From positions 1-64,000 of the forward strand of contig NZ_JACKUK010000023.1 in assembly GCF_025822765.1 (NCBI RefSeq): 64,000 bases of DNA, given 5' to 3'. This DNA is from Mycobacterium barrassiae. GTDB taxonomy: Bacteria; Actinomycetota; Actinomycetes; Mycobacteriales; Mycobacteriaceae. Positions 54,117 through 63,734 of the stretch are shown piece by piece (position 1 is the stretch's first letter; each line of letters starts with the position of its first letter). A model generated the notes under the pieces. That model did not search any database. It worked only from the letters and a program-made list of their open reading frames with translations, and was not told where the DNA came from. The position numbers and the translations under genes are program-made.

Positions 54117-54872
54117 CTAGCCCTCGTCGAGTTGCGCCGCCACGTCGTCCGGGATGTCCATGTTGGTGTAGACGTCCTGGACGTCGTCGCTGTCTTCGAG
54201 CGCGTCGACAAGCTTGAGCACCTTGCGGGCCCCTTCGAGGTCGACCGGCACCGTCACCGACGGCTGGAAGCTGGCCTCTGCGGACTCGTAGTCGATACCC
54301 GCATCCTGCAGCGCGGTACGGACAGCCACGAGATCGGTGGGCTCGCAGACGATTTCGAAGCTGTCGTCGAGGTCGTTGATCTCCTCGGCGCCGGCCTCGA
54401 GGACCGCGGTCAACACGTCGTCCTCGGTCAGCCCGTTCTTCTCCAGGGTGACCAGTCCCTTGCGGGAGAACAGATACGACACCGAGCCGGGGTCGGCCAT
54501 GTTGCCGCCGTTGCGGGTCATCGCGACGCGCACCTCACCCGCGGCGCGGTTGCGGTTGTCGGTCAGGCATTCGATGAGCACCGCGACGCCGTTGGGGCCG
54601 TAGCCCTCGTAGGTGATGTTCTGGTAGTCGGCGCCGCCGGCTTCCTCGCCGGCGCCGCGCTTGCGGGCCCGCTCGATGTTGTCGTTGGGCACCGACGATT
54701 TCTTGGCCTTCTGGATCGCGTCGTAGAGCGTCGGGTTGCCGGCCGGGTCACCGCCGCCGACTCGCGCGGCCACTTCGATGTTCTTGATCAGCTTTGCGAA
54801 GTTCTTGCCGCGGCGTGCGTCGATGACGGCCTTCTTGTGCTTTGTGGTGGCCCACTTGGAATGGCCGCTCAT
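54117..54872 (-). CDS. yebC: YebC/PmpR-family protein (TACO1)
   Basis: 251 residues, family length. Start [37 protein letters not shown] is diagnostic, followed by [24 protein letters not shown]. Family members act as transcription factors or as translation factors that relieve stalling at proline-rich stretches; which applies here is open. It corresponds to Rv2603c. Confidence 0.95.
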   Translation of the reverse strand: MSGHSKWATTKHKKAVIDARRGKNFAKLIKNIEVAARVGGGDPAGNPTLYDAIQKAKKSSVPNDNIERARKRGAGEEAGGADYQNITYEGYGPNGVAVLIECLTDNRNRAAGEVRVAMTRNGGNMADPGSVSYLFSRKGLVTLEKNGLTEDDVLTAVLEAGAEEINDLDDSFEIVCEPTDLVAVRTALQDAGIDYESAEASFQPSVTVPVDLEGARKVLKLVDALEDSDDVQDVYTNMDIPDDVAAQLDEG

Positions 54873-54942
54873 GCGTGTACTACTCGCTTCCTAGAAGTCG
54901 TGCTCAACGTCCGACCGACGAGTCTACGTGGACGTTTGCCCC

Positions 54943-55377
54943 TTACCGAACCGCGCTGGGCGGCGTGATCGCCACGATTCGGTAGCCGACACCCGCCGGC
55001 CAGCCGAGGTGGCCCTGAAGATGCACCTGAATCCACGTCGGCGTACCAGACGGATCGTCGGTGAACGTGGCGGCGGCGTCGACGATTGCGCTGGTGTCGC
55101 CCGCGGCCCGCAGCACCACCGAGATCGACAACGTCGGATCGCCGAGCTTGGCCCGGTCGTAAGCCAGGCTGTCTGGGATGAAGAACGACGTCGTGAAGTT
55201 GGGCGTGCGAATCCCGCGCGGCGCGTTCGGACCCCGTCGCAGCAACAGCCCGGCGAGCTGCGGTTTCCCGTCGAACCACACGGTGCCGACGTACTCGGTG
55301 CGCCGCGCCTCGGAGCCGTCGAGCAGCCGCACGATCGTGTCGATGCGCGGCTGGGGCTCGACCTCGACCATCGTCAT
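54943..55377 (-). CDS. Conserved hypothetical protein
   Basis: About 144 residues from ATG 55377 (ATG 55371 is an alternative). The sequence is beta-strand rich (DTIVRLLDGSEARRTEYVGTVWFDGKPQLAG; TTSFFIPDSLAYDRAKLGDPTLSISVVL; TWIQVHLQGHLGWPAGVGYRIVAI). No signal peptide, membrane helix or known motif is visible. It lies upstream of yebC on the same strand. A family A dyad and a small palindrome lie in the divergent gap before the acyl-CoA dehydrogenase gene. Confidence 0.6.
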   Translation of the reverse strand: MTMVEVEPQPRIDTIVRLLDGSEARRTEYVGTVWFDGKPQLAGLLLRRGPNAPRGIRTPNFTTSFFIPDSLAYDRAKLGDPTLSISVVLRAAGDTSAIVDAAATFTDDPSGTPTWIQVHLQGHLGWPAGVGYRIVAITPPSAVR

Positions 55378-55398
55378 CTTCTGGATTGTGCGTGATTT

Positions 55399-55451
55399 GC
55401 GATTTCGGCGTGGCTGGTCACGCTGAGCGTGACTGCGCACGCCGAAATCGC
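55399..55451. repeat. Intergenic dyad, family A copy 2
   Basis: GCGATTTCGGCGTG (55399-55412) and CACGCCGAAATCGC (55438-55451) are perfect 14-bp arms. The loop holds a second dyad, GTCACGCT-G-AGCGTGAC (55417-55433). This copy lies between divergent genes, so it is not simply a terminator. Confidence 0.85.
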
Positions 55452-55495
55452 CATGTCGCGAACGTTAGGTGGGCCACAGAGACCTTCCCGCCTAA

Positions 55496-55511
55496 CTTAC
55501 TCAGAAGTAAG
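55496..55511. promoter_or_regulatory. Palindromic operator-like site upstream of acyl-CoA dehydrogenase
   Basis: CTTACT-caga-AGTAAG is a perfect 6-bp palindrome ending 8 bp before the acyl-CoA dehydrogenase ATG. Its form fits a TetR-type repressor; no regulator gene is adjacent. Confidence 0.55.
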
Positions 55512-55519
55512 ATAGGCGC

Positions 55520-56731
55520 ATGTCCTTCTCACTGGAGCTGTCCCCCGATCTGGTGCACATTCGTGACTGGGTGCACGAATTCGCCGCCGACGTGATTCGC
55601 CCCGCCGCGGCGGAGTGGGACGAACGCGAGGAGACGCCCTGGCCGATCATCCAGGAGGCGGCCAAGGTCGGCGTCTACTCGATGGAGTTCTTCGCCGAAC
55701 AGGCCGCCGAGCCGTCCGGACTGGGCATGCTCGTCGCGTTCGAGGAGATGTTCTGGGGCGACGCGGGGATCGCACTGTCGATCCTCGGCACCGGCTTGGC
55801 CGCGGCGTCGCTGGCCGGCAACGGCACACCCGAGCAGATGGCCGAGTGGCTGCCGCAGATGTTCGGCACCGTCGACGACCCGAAGGTGGGGTCGTTCTGC
55901 TCGTCGGAGCCGGGTGCCGGGTCCGACGTCGGCGAGATTCTCACCCGCGCGCGTTACGACGAGGCGACCGACGAATGGGTGCTCAACGGGACGAAGACGT
56001 GGGCGACCAACGGTGGCATCGCGGAGGTTCACATCGTCGTCGCATCGGTGTATCCCGAACTCGGTGCGCGGGGCCAGGCGACGTTCATCATTCCGCCGGA
56101 CATACCCGGATTCCGGCAGGGGCAGAAGTTCCTCAAGCACGGGATCAGGGCGTCGCACACCGCCGAGGTGGTGCTGGAGGACGTCCGCATTCCCGGCCGT
56201 CTGATCGTCGGCGGCCGAGAGAAGTTCGAAGAGCGGATCGCACGCGTCCGCGAGGGCAAGAGCTCGAAGGGTCAGGCCGCGATGGCCACGTTCGAGCGGA
56301 CCCGGCCCACCGTCGGCGCGATGGCCGTCGGCGTTGCCCGGGCCGCCTACGAGTACGCGCTCGACTACGCATTGCAGCGTGAGCAGTTCGGGCGCAAGAT
56401 CGGCGAATTCCAGGCGATCGCTTTCAAATTGGCGGATATGAAGGCCCGGATCGACGCGGCGCGGCTGCTCGTCTGGCGGGCGGGCTGGATGGCACGCAAC
56501 GGCAAGTCGTTCGACAACGCCGAGGGTTCGATGGCCAAGCTGGTCGCCAGCGAGGCCGCCGTCTACGTCACCGACGAGGCGATCCAGATCCTCGGCGGTA
56601 ACGGCTATACGCGGGACTACCCCGTCGAACGTATGCACCGCGACGCGAAGATCTTCACCATCTTCGAGGGCACCAGCGAGATTCAGCGGCTGGTCATCGG
56701 TCGTGCGGTGACGGGACTGCCGATCCGCTAG
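55520..56731 (+). CDS. Acyl-CoA dehydrogenase (FadE family)
   Basis: 403 residues, a complete homotetrameric-type [18 protein letters not shown] and [14 protein letters not shown] bind FAD and substrate, [21 protein letters not shown] is the FAD helix region, and the end [16 protein letters not shown] contains the EGT catalytic Glu. It oxidises acyl-CoA to 2-enoyl-CoA. Chain length is not readable. It is probably repressed through the palindrome overlapping its promoter. The stop codon is part of a family A dyad shared with pdxT. Confidence 0.9.
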   Translation: MSFSLELSPDLVHIRDWVHEFAADVIRPAAAEWDEREETPWPIIQEAAKVGVYSMEFFAEQAAEPSGLGMLVAFEEMFWGDAGIALSILGTGLAAASLAGNGTPEQMAEWLPQMFGTVDDPKVGSFCSSEPGAGSDVGEILTRARYDEATDEWVLNGTKTWATNGGIAEVHIVVASVYPELGARGQATFIIPPDIPGFRQGQKFLKHGIRASHTAEVVLEDVRIPGRLIVGGREKFEERIARVREGKSSKGQAAMATFERTRPTVGAMAVGVARAAYEYALDYALQREQFGRKIGEFQAIAFKLADMKARIDAARLLVWRAGWMARNGKSFDNAEGSMAKLVASEAAVYVTDEAIQILGGNGYTRDYPVERMHRDAKIFTIFEGTSEIQRLVIGRAVTGLPIR

Positions 56732-56800
56732 TTTTTGCGGCGATTTCGGCGTGGCTGGTCACGCTGAGCGTGACCCAGCACGCCGAAATCGCAAAAACTA
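56729..56800. repeat. Intergenic dyad, family A copy 3 (bidirectional terminator-like)
   Basis: GCGATTTCGGCGTG (56740-56753) and CACGCCGAAATCGC (56779-56792) extend outward as TAGTTTTTGC and GCAAAAACTA, so both convergent stop codons are inside the dyad. The inner GTCACGCT-G-AGCGTGAC is also present. The T5 runs on each side give it terminator character in both directions. Confidence 0.85.
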
Positions 56801-57382
56801 CAGCTGCTCGACGAAGAGTTTGTGGATGCGACGGTCGCCCGTCATCTCCGGATGAAACGACGTCGCGAGCACCTTGCCCTGCCGCACCGCGACGATGTGT
56901 CCCCCGGCCTGACCCAGCACCTCGACGTCAGGTCCGACACGTTCGACCCACGGCGCCCGGATGAACACCGCGTGCACAGGCGTGTCGAGGCCCGTGAAGT
57001 CGATATCAGCCTCGAACGAATCCACTTGTCGCCCAAAGGCATTGCGCCGCACCGTCATGTCGATCGCCTTCAACGGTGAGGCCTCACGCCCGGCGGCGCC
57101 GGCGTCCAAGATCTCGGTGGCGAGCAGAATCATGCCCGCACACGACCCGTAGGCCGGCATGCCGTCGGCCAGCCGAACGCGTAGGGGGTCGAGCAACTCG
57201 AAATCCCGCAGCAGATGGGTCATCGCAGTGGACTCCCCACCGGGGATCACCAACGCATCGACGGCCTCGAGTTCACGTAGCCGCCGCACAGTGGACGCCT
57301 CCGCCCCCGCCTCACGCAACGCAGCCAGGTGTTCGCGAGTGTCGCCCTGAAGCGCCAATACGCCGACGCGTGGCGTACTCAC
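56798..57382 (-). CDS. pdxT: Pyridoxal 5'-phosphate synthase glutaminase subunit
   Basis: 194 residues from GTG 57382, which overlaps the tesB stop (GTGA). Class I glutamine amidotransferase: PGGEST (from 47), nucleophile Cys81 in [11 protein letters not shown] and the His177/Glu179 pair in SFHPEM. It releases ammonia for PdxS to make PLP from ribose 5-phosphate and glyceraldehyde 3-phosphate. In this locus pdxS, tesB and pdxT are consecutive. Confidence 0.95.
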   Translation of the reverse strand: MSTPRVGVLALQGDTREHLAALREAGAEASTVRRLRELEAVDALVIPGGESTAMTHLLRDFELLDPLRVRLADGMPAYGSCAGMILLATEILDAGAAGREASPLKAIDMTVRRNAFGRQVDSFEADIDFTGLDTPVHAVFIRAPWVERVGPDVEVLGQAGGHIVAVRQGKVLATSFHPEMTGDRRIHKLFVEQL

Positions 57383-58215
57383 GGCTTGTAGTCGCGCTTG
57401 TAGCGGGTCAGGCCCTCCTGCGTCACCGCCGCCACCATTTCGCCGGTCTGGGTGTAGATCGTGCCCTGGGTCAGCGCCCGACCGCCCGATGCCGACGGCG
57501 ACGTCTGGTCGTAGAGCAGCCATTCGTCGGCGCGGAACGGCCGCATGAACCACATCGCGTGATCCAGCGAGGCGACCTGCAGATGGTCGCGTTCCTCGGC
57601 GTGATGCACCTGCGCCGAGCCGAGCAGCGTCAGGTCGCTGAGATAGGCCAATGCGCAGATGTGCAGCACGAAATCGTCGGGCAACGGATCCCGGTGACGG
57701 AACCACACCTGCTGTTGAGAAGCCTTGCCCGGCAATCGTTCCAGCTTCTCTTGCGGCACGACCCGCACATCCCACTCCGCGAACTGCTTGAAGCCGGCGT
57801 CGTCGAACGCCTTGACCTCCGTCAGACCCGGCAGGTCGTCGGGCGGCGGCGCCGACGGCATGACGTCCTGGTGGTGGATGCCGCTCTGGTCGGTCTGGAA
57901 CGACGCCGACATCGAGAAGATGGTCTCGCCGTGCTGGATCGCGTTGACCCGACGCGTCACGAACGAGCCGCCGTCGCGCAGCCGCTCGATGATGAACACC
58001 GTCGGCGCCTTGGCGTCTCCGGGCCGCAGGAAGTAGCCGTGCAGCGAGTGCACCTGATACTGCGGTTCGACCGTGCGCACCGCGGAGACCAACGCCTGAC
58101 CGGCCACATGGCCGCCGAAGGTGCGCTGCCAGTTTCCCGATTCGGGGCTGAAGACACTGCCGCGGTAGATGTTGACCTCGAGTTGCTCGAGATCAAGGAT
58201 CTCTTCGATCGCCAT
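57379..58215 (-). CDS. tesB: Acyl-CoA thioesterase II
   Basis: 278 residues. Double hotdog fold: [22 protein letters not shown] (conserved N-terminal block), [31 protein letters not shown] and the C-terminal [36 protein letters not shown], which holds the Asp/Thr/Gln active-site set. It hydrolyses medium- and long-chain acyl-CoA. It lies between pdxS and pdxT, a conserved but functionally unexplained placement. Confidence 0.94.
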   Translation of the reverse strand: MAIEEILDLEQLEVNIYRGSVFSPESGNWQRTFGGHVAGQALVSAVRTVEPQYQVHSLHGYFLRPGDAKAPTVFIIERLRDGGSFVTRRVNAIQHGETIFSMSASFQTDQSGIHHQDVMPSAPPPDDLPGLTEVKAFDDAGFKQFAEWDVRVVPQEKLERLPGKASQQQVWFRHRDPLPDDFVLHICALAYLSDLTLLGSAQVHHAEERDHLQVASLDHAMWFMRPFRADEWLLYDQTSPSASGGRALTQGTIYTQTGEMVAAVTQEGLTRYKRDYKP

Positions 58216-58257
58216 GCGGTTATCTTGACTCGTCGCCTGGGCGGCCCATCGCGGCGG

Positions 58258-59166
58258 CTACCAGCCGCGTTCGGCGAGCCGGTGCGGAGCGGCCACATCC
58301 TCGACGTTGATGCCGACCATCGCCTCGCCCAGCCCGCGCGACACCTTCGCCAGCACGTCGGGATCGTCGTAGAACGTGGTGGCCTTCACGATCGCGGCGG
58401 CGCGGCTGGCCGGGTCGCCGGACTTGAAGATCCCCGAGCCCACAAACACACCCTCGGCGCCGAGCTGCATCATCATCGCCGCGTCGGCCGGGGTGGCGAT
58501 GCCACCCGCGGTGAACAACGTCACAGGCAGCTTGCCCGCCCGAGCCACCTCGACGACGAGGTCGTAAGGCGCCTGCAATTCCTTTGCGGCAACGAACAAC
58601 TCGTCTTCGGACAGCGAGGACAATTGCCGGATCTCGCCGCCGATTGCCCGCATGTGAGTGGTCGCGTTGGACACGTCGCCGGTGCCGGCTTCACCCTTGG
58701 AGCGGATCATCGCCGCACCTTCGGTGATGCGGCGCAGCGCCTCGCCGAGGTTGGTCGCGCCACACACGAACGGCACCGTGAACTTCCACTTGTCGACGTG
58801 GTGGGTGTAATCGGCGGGCGTGAGCACCTCGGACTCGTCGATGTAGTCGACACCGAGGCTCTGCAGGATCTGCGCCTCGACGAAATGCCCGATGCGGACC
58901 TTGGCCATCACCGGGATGGTCACCGCGTCGATGATGCCCTCGATGAGATCGGGATCGCTCATCCGCGCGACGCCGCCCTGAGCGCGGATGTCAGCGGGCA
59001 CCCGTTCCAGGGCCATGACGGCCACCGCGCCGGCGCCCTCGGCGATGCGGGCCTGCTCGGGCGTGACGACGTCCATGATCACGCCGCCCTTGAGCATCTC
59101 TGCCATGCCGCGCTTGACCCGCGCGGTGCCGGTCTGGGTCACCGACCCATTAGGTGCGGTATCCAC
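58258..59166 (-). CDS. pdxS: Pyridoxal 5'-phosphate synthase subunit PdxS
   Basis: 302 residues from GTG 59166, with GGAGGAG 6 nt upstream. TIM-barrel synthase with [22 protein letters not shown], the lysines in [15 protein letters not shown] and [21 protein letters not shown], and [20 protein letters not shown]. It forms a 12-mer with PdxT. Vitamin B6 genes here replace any need for the DXP-dependent route. Confidence 0.96.
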   Translation of the reverse strand: MDTAPNGSVTQTGTARVKRGMAEMLKGGVIMDVVTPEQARIAEGAGAVAVMALERVPADIRAQGGVARMSDPDLIEGIIDAVTIPVMAKVRIGHFVEAQILQSLGVDYIDESEVLTPADYTHHVDKWKFTVPFVCGATNLGEALRRITEGAAMIRSKGEAGTGDVSNATTHMRAIGGEIRQLSSLSEDELFVAAKELQAPYDLVVEVARAGKLPVTLFTAGGIATPADAAMMMQLGAEGVFVGSGIFKSGDPASRAAAIVKATTFYDDPDVLAKVSRGLGEAMVGINVEDVAAPHRLAERGW

Positions 59167-59232
59167 TGCTATCTCCTCCGAATCGCTACTGATCCAGTCT
59201 AAGGGCGGTCGCAAATCCATTGATTCCGCAGT

Positions 59233-60291
59233 TCAGCGGATGGATTGCAACTGCCGCCAAGGCACCCCGCCACGGGCGTCGGCAAGCGCGTTCGCCTCGT
59301 CCAGTAGCTCGCCGAGCTGCACGGGATACACCTTTTCACCCTTGGCGACCAGCTCGTCGATCATTGTCGCATCGCACCAGCGGTGCCCGTGAATGTAGGC
59401 CCGCTCCAGACCGGTATGCCCGGCCGCCGAGGGTTCGAAGCGATCGGTGCGGTGGATGAAGAACATCTCCTCGCTGTGGATGACCGACCCGTTGAAGTCG
59501 ATCACCGCATCGCGTTGCCAGACCGGCCCCACCATGTCGGCCGGGGAGACGCGCAGCCCGATCTCCTCCTCCAGCTCGCGCACGGCGGTTTCCGCCAGCG
59601 TCTCCCCCTCTTGTGTCGCGCCGCCGACGGTGAACCACCAGCGCGGCGCCTGGCGGTCCGAATTGTCGGGTATCGCCGGATCCGATCCGCACAACAGCAG
59701 CACCGCACCCGTGCGATCCAGCAGCACGACGCGCGCCGACACCCGTCTGTTCACCGTGGGCACCGCGTCACCGGATGCCGCCGGAGACTCCAGCGCCCGC
59801 TCGGCGATCTCGAAATAGGTTGGCAGCGCGGCGGTTCCACCGAGCCGCAGCAACCTCACCGCCGGGCGCTCGCGCAGGGCCAGGGTGTCCCGGACCGCGT
59901 CGTTGTGGAACCGGCGAGCCAGCAGAACCCGCGCCTCGGCGTCAGCCAGCTCGGCGACCAGCGCCAGCGGCAACGACGACGGATCGACCAGTGCCAGGGC
60001 CGCGGACAGTTCATTTTCAGCAGCCTCGCGCCGCTCCCGTGGCGCACGTTCGGCGGCGTCGGCCAGTGCCGCCAGCCGCTTACCCGCCGGCCCGCCCCCG
60101 TAGGCGTCGACGGCCACCGCGCGGGCGACCACGGCCCGACGCGCCAGGACGCTGTCGAGGGCCTGCCAGGACAGGTCGTACCGCACATGCAGCCTGTCCA
60201 GCCGGTTGGCGGTTTTAAACGCCCAAAATCCCACCAGCAGGAGCACCACGAGCAGCACCGCCAGCGCGATCACGACGACCCAGGTGGTCAA
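59233..60291 (-). CDS. Membrane-anchored Nudix hydrolase with LemA-like N-terminus
   Basis: 352 residues from TTG 60291, which overlaps the pimA stop (TTGA). One N-terminal helix (VVVIALAVLLVVLLLVGFWAF) is followed by a helical region (NRLDRLHVRYDLSWQALDSVLARRAVVARAV) similar to LemA proteins. A C-terminal Nudix domain has a complete box, GGATQEGETLAETAVREL continuing EEEIGL. It probably hydrolyses a nucleoside-diphosphate derivative at the membrane. It corresponds to Rv2609c and ends the PI/PIM operon. Confidence 0.88.
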   Translation of the reverse strand: MTTWVVVIALAVLLVVLLLVGFWAFKTANRLDRLHVRYDLSWQALDSVLARRAVVARAVAVDAYGGGPAGKRLAALADAAERAPRERREAAENELSAALALVDPSSLPLALVAELADAEARVLLARRFHNDAVRDTLALRERPAVRLLRLGGTAALPTYFEIAERALESPAASGDAVPTVNRRVSARVVLLDRTGAVLLLCGSDPAIPDNSDRQAPRWWFTVGGATQEGETLAETAVRELEEEIGLRVSPADMVGPVWQRDAVIDFNGSVIHSEEMFFIHRTDRFEPSAAGHTGLERAYIHGHRWCDATMIDELVAKGEKVYPVQLGELLDEANALADARGGVPWRQLQSIR

Positions 60292-61469
60292 TTCGATCCC
60301 CTGGCCTTCGCGCGCCGTGCGCCGACGGCGTTACCCGAAGCCCCCGCCACCCGCACCTTCGTTCCCGAACTCGCGACCGTCTCGTACACACGCATGATCT
60401 GGCCGGCCACCACCGACCAGTCGTAGCGGCGCACCGCCTCGGATGCGACCTTGACGTAGCGCTTGCGGACGACGTCGTTCTCCAGCACCTCGATCAGCCC
60501 GTCGGCCAACGCCTCCGGGTCGTCGACCGCCACCAGCCGGCCGGCCTTTCCGTTCATCAACACCCGCCGGAACGCGTCGAGTTCGCTTGCGACCACCGCG
60601 GTGCCCGCAGCCATCGCCTCGACCAGCACGATGCCGAAGCTCTCGCCGCCGGTGTGGGGTGCGCAGTACACGTCGGCGCTGCGCATCGCCGAGGCTTTCG
60701 CGGCGTCGTCGACCTGGCCGAGCAACCGCAGATGTTTCGCGAGCTTCCCCGCAGAGCGACGCAGTTCTTCCTCGTCGCCGCGGCCGACGATCAGCAACTC
60801 GATGTCGTCGAACCGCTCGACCAGCCGAGGCAAGGCGCGCAGCAGGACGGCCATCCCCTTGCGGGGTTCGTCGTAGCGCCCCAGGAACAACACCGACTTG
60901 CCCGCGCGGGGATAGCCGTCAATCAGCGGAGCCGACGCGAACGCCGCGACATCCACGCCGTTCGGTATCTCGACCGCGTCGCTGCCGAGGGCCTCCATCT
61001 GCCAGCGCCGCGCCAGATCCGACACCGCGATGCGGCCGACGATCTTCTCGTGCATCGGCCGCAGGATCGGCTCGAACACGCTGAGCGTCAACGACTTCGT
61101 GGTCGACGTGTGAAAGGTCGCCACGATCGGACCCTCGGCGATGTTCAACGCCAGCATCGACAGGCTCGGCGCATTGGGCTCGTGCAGATGCAACACATCG
61201 AACTGGCCCTGCATCAGCCACTTCTTCACCATCCGGTGCGTGGCGGGACCGAACCGCAGCCGTGCCACCGACCCGTTGTACGGGATGGGCACGGCCTTGC
61301 CACCGGACACCACGTAGTCGGGCAGCGACGCGTGCGCGTCGGACGAGGTGGGCGCCAGCACGCTGACCACGTGACCGCGGTCGTGCAAAACCTCCGCCAG
61401 TTGCAACACATGGGACTGCACCCCACCCGGCACGTCGAACGAGTAAGGGCAGACCATGCCGATGCGCAT
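60288..61469 (-). CDS. pimA: Phosphatidyl-myo-inositol mannosyltransferase PimA
   Basis: 393 residues from ATG 61469, which overlaps the upstream stop. GT-B, family 4: MRIGMVCPYSFDVPGGVQSHV is the acceptor-side N-terminus and GGESFGIVLVEAMAAG contains the E-x7-E donor motif. It transfers mannose from GDP-mannose to the 2-OH of phosphatidylinositol on the cytoplasmic face, the first committed step of PIM, LM and LAM. The neighbours supply PI (pgsA) and acylate the product. Confidence 0.96.
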   Translation of the reverse strand: MRIGMVCPYSFDVPGGVQSHVLQLAEVLHDRGHVVSVLAPTSSDAHASLPDYVVSGGKAVPIPYNGSVARLRFGPATHRMVKKWLMQGQFDVLHLHEPNAPSLSMLALNIAEGPIVATFHTSTTKSLTLSVFEPILRPMHEKIVGRIAVSDLARRWQMEALGSDAVEIPNGVDVAAFASAPLIDGYPRAGKSVLFLGRYDEPRKGMAVLLRALPRLVERFDDIELLIVGRGDEEELRRSAGKLAKHLRLLGQVDDAAKASAMRSADVYCAPHTGGESFGIVLVEAMAAGTAVVASELDAFRRVLMNGKAGRLVAVDDPEALADGLIEVLENDVVRKRYVKVASEAVRRYDWSVVAGQIMRVYETVASSGTKVRVAGASGNAVGARRAKARGSN

Positions 61470-62407
61470 CAGGTCACCCCGAGTTTGGCGCGCCGTTCGT
61501 CGGAAAGGTCGGACAGCCACTGCGGCTGCATCATGTGCCAGTCGGCGGGGTGCGCGGCGATGTTGCGCGCGAACCGATCCGCCAACGCCTGCGTGATCAG
61601 GGTGACGTCTTTCGAGCTGGTGTCGAGCGGCTCCTGCAGGTCGATGACGCAGTCGTCGCCGTCGTAATAGACGTGCGCCGGAATCAGCGCGGCGCCCGTG
61701 GTGATCGCCAGCTTCGCCGGACCCGCGGGCAGCCGGGTGCGTTCGCCGAAGAAGTCGACCTCGACGCCGGACCGGGTGAGGTCACGGTCGGCCATCAGGC
61801 AGACGAACTTGTTCTCCCGCAACCGTTCCGAGAGCAACTCGAACGGCGGCCGCTCGCCGCCCGAGGCCGGAAACACCTCGAACCCCAGGCTTTCCCGGAA
61901 CTCGATGAAGCGCCGGTACAACGACTCGGGCTTCAGTCGCTCGGCCACCGTCGAGAACGTGCCGTGCTTGTGCACCAGCCACACACCGGCCATATCCCAG
62001 TTACCGCTGTGCGGCAACGCCATCACCGCGCCCCGACCGGCGTCGAGCGCCTCCTGCGGCCGGTGCGCGCCGATGCAGACTTCGTCGAGCCGTTGTGCGA
62101 CCGCGGACAGGTCCATCGTGGGCAACCGGAACGCCTCCCGCCAGTATCGGGCGTAGGAGGCAAGCGAAGCACGGATGAGCCCGTCCGGCACGCGGGCGGG
62201 CTCGACACCGATGACGCGGGCGAGGTTCTTGCGGAGCTGTTCGGGGCCGCCGCCGCGCGCGGCATAGTGTGCGCCGGCGCCGAAAGCGTTGCGCGCCACC
62301 ACTTCCGGCATCGCACGCACAAGGCGCCAGCCGGCGGCGTATCCCCAGTCCGCGAACCTGCCGCTCACCGAGAAGCCAGAAGACGGATCGGGAATGGGTG
62401 TGGTCAT
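61469..62407 (-). CDS. patA: PIM acyltransferase (PatA-type)
   Basis: 312 residues from ATG 62407. Lysophospholipid/HtrB-like acyltransferase with the catalytic H-x4-D, PHSGNWD (His133, Asp138), and LMADRDLTRSGVEVDFFGE. It transfers a palmitoyl group to the mannose added by PimA. It overlaps pgsA and pimA by 4 and 1 bp, as in Rv2611c. No strong membrane helix is present, in line with peripheral membrane association. Confidence 0.92.
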   Translation of the reverse strand: MTTPIPDPSSGFSVSGRFADWGYAAGWRLVRAMPEVVARNAFGAGAHYAARGGGPEQLRKNLARVIGVEPARVPDGLIRASLASYARYWREAFRLPTMDLSAVAQRLDEVCIGAHRPQEALDAGRGAVMALPHSGNWDMAGVWLVHKHGTFSTVAERLKPESLYRRFIEFRESLGFEVFPASGGERPPFELLSERLRENKFVCLMADRDLTRSGVEVDFFGERTRLPAGPAKLAITTGAALIPAHVYYDGDDCVIDLQEPLDTSSKDVTLITQALADRFARNIAAHPADWHMMQPQWLSDLSDERRAKLGVT

Positions 62408-63105
62408 GACTCGTCCGGTTGTTGCGCTGCGGGTGGGCGATTCTCCGACGCTTCCGGCGTCTGACCGCCGGCGTCCGGTTTGATCAGCAGGTCCATCGCG
62501 CCGGGTGAGGTGCGCACGCTGTGCACGCGCTGACCCAGGGTGATGAGGCTGGTCAACGCCAGCAGCCACATCGCCACGTGCAGCAGCCACGGCACGCCGA
62601 ACAGCCCCGATAACCCCGCGCCGGTCAGCACGATGACCAACCGCTCAGGCCGCTCGATCATGCCGCCTTCAGCAGCCAGGCCGCTGGCCTCGGCGCGCGC
62701 CTTGATGTACGAGATCACCTGCGAGCTGACCAGGCAGATCAACGTGGCGACGACCAGCGACGTGCTGCGCATGCCGAAGGCCGCCCACCACAACAGGCCG
62801 CAGAAGATCGCACCGTCGCCGATCCGGTCGCAGGTGGCATCGAGGACGGCGCCGAATCGCGTGCCGCCCCCGCGTTGACGGGCCATCGCGCCGTCGAGCA
62901 TGTCGGCGAGCACGAACACAAAGACGGCCACACCGCCCCACCACAGCTGGCCGATCGGAAACAGGGTGAGCGCGCCAAGCACGGTGCCCGCAGTGCCCAG
63001 GATCGTGATGCTGTCGGGCGTGAGGCCCGCGCGCAGCGCAGCCTTCGCCACCGGCCGGGACAACTTCTCGTAGGCCGCACGCGTCATCAAATAGAGGTTG
63101 CTCAG
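62404..63105 (-). CDS. pgsA: Phosphatidylinositol(phosphate) synthase PgsA1
   Basis: About 233 residues. CDP-alcohol phosphotransferase with DMLDGAMARQRGGGTRFGAVLDATCDR (D-x2-DG-x2-AR-x8-G-x3-D-x3-D), several membrane helices and ISYIKARAEASGL. It condenses CDP-diacylglycerol with inositol phosphate. The start is odd: GGAGG lies 8 nt before a CTG at 63105, and the M. tuberculosis protein as I remember it begins (MSKLPF) just where this CTG encodes LSNLYL. In-frame options are ATG 63087 without a ribosome binding site or GTG 63162 inside the HIT gene. Confidence 0.9.
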   Translation of the reverse strand: MSNLYLMTRAAYEKLSRPVAKAALRAGLTPDSITILGTAGTVLGALTLFPIGQLWWGGVAVFVFVLADMLDGAMARQRGGGTRFGAVLDATCDRIGDGAIFCGLLWWAAFGMRSTSLVVATLICLVSSQVISYIKARAEASGLAAEGGMIERPERLVIVLTGAGLSGLFGVPWLLHVAMWLLALTSLITLGQRVHSVRTSPGAMDLLIKPDAGGQTPEASENRPPAAQQPDES

Positions 63106-63122
63106 TGGTTCATCCTCCGTCG

Positions 63123-63734
63123 CTATCCTCCGCTGTCGCGCCCGTCGGACTGCTTCGCCCACTCCGTCGCCAGCAGTTCACGCGTCTCGCTCAGCAGCTG
63201 CGGGACCACCTTGGCGCCGCCGATGATTGTGATGAAGTTCGCGTCGCCGATCCAGCGCGGCACCACGTGCATGTGCAGATGCTCGGCCAGTGACCCACCG
63301 GACACCCTGCCCAGATTCAGCCCGACGTTGAACCCCATCGGGTTGGACACGCTCTTGATGACGCGAATCGCCTTCTGGGTGAAGGCCATCAGTTCGGCGC
63401 TCTCCGCGTCGGTGAGGTCCTCGAGTTCGGAGACCATGCGGTACGGCACCACCATGAGATGCCCCGGGTTGTACGGGTACAGGTTCAGCACGACGTAGAC
63501 CAACTCGCCACGCGCCACCACCAGACCGTCCTCATCGGACAGCTTGGGGATGTCGGTGAACGGCCGTGACGGCTCCGAACTGTCGCGCCGCGTCGGCGCT
63601 TCGGCGATGTAGGTCATCCGATGCGGTGTCCACAATCGCTGCAAGTGGTCGGGCTCGCCGGCGCCGTGGTCGACGATCGTCTGGTCGTCCTGCGATCCGG
63701 TCAGGTCGTCGCGCAGATGCTCGTCGTGGGTCAC
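63123..63734 (-). CDS. HIT-family hydrolase
   Basis: 203 residues from GTG 63734, overlapping the thrS stop. The HIT motif [10 protein letters not shown] lies near the C-terminus, preceded by [16 protein letters not shown] and [17 protein letters not shown]. Relatives cleave Ap4A or nucleoside phosphoramidates. It corresponds to Rv2613c, reported to be an Ap4A phosphorylase; the placement beside thrS, a source of Ap4A, fits. Confidence 0.9.
   Translation of the reverse strand: MTHDEHLRDDLTGSQDDQTIVDHGAGEPDHLQRLWTPHRMTYIAEAPTRRDSSEPSRPFTDIPKLSDEDGLVVARGELVYVVLNLYPYNPGHLMVVPYRMVSELEDLTDAESAELMAFTQKAIRVIKSVSNPMGFNVGLNLGRVSGGSLAEHLHMHVVPRWIGDANFITIIGGAKVVPQLLSETRELLATEWAKQSDGRDSGG

Noticed and set aside
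57076-59202. 708-codon plus-strand frame opposite tesB and pdxS
   Set aside because: Antisense to two conserved enzymes; composition is typical of a reverse-strand shadow.
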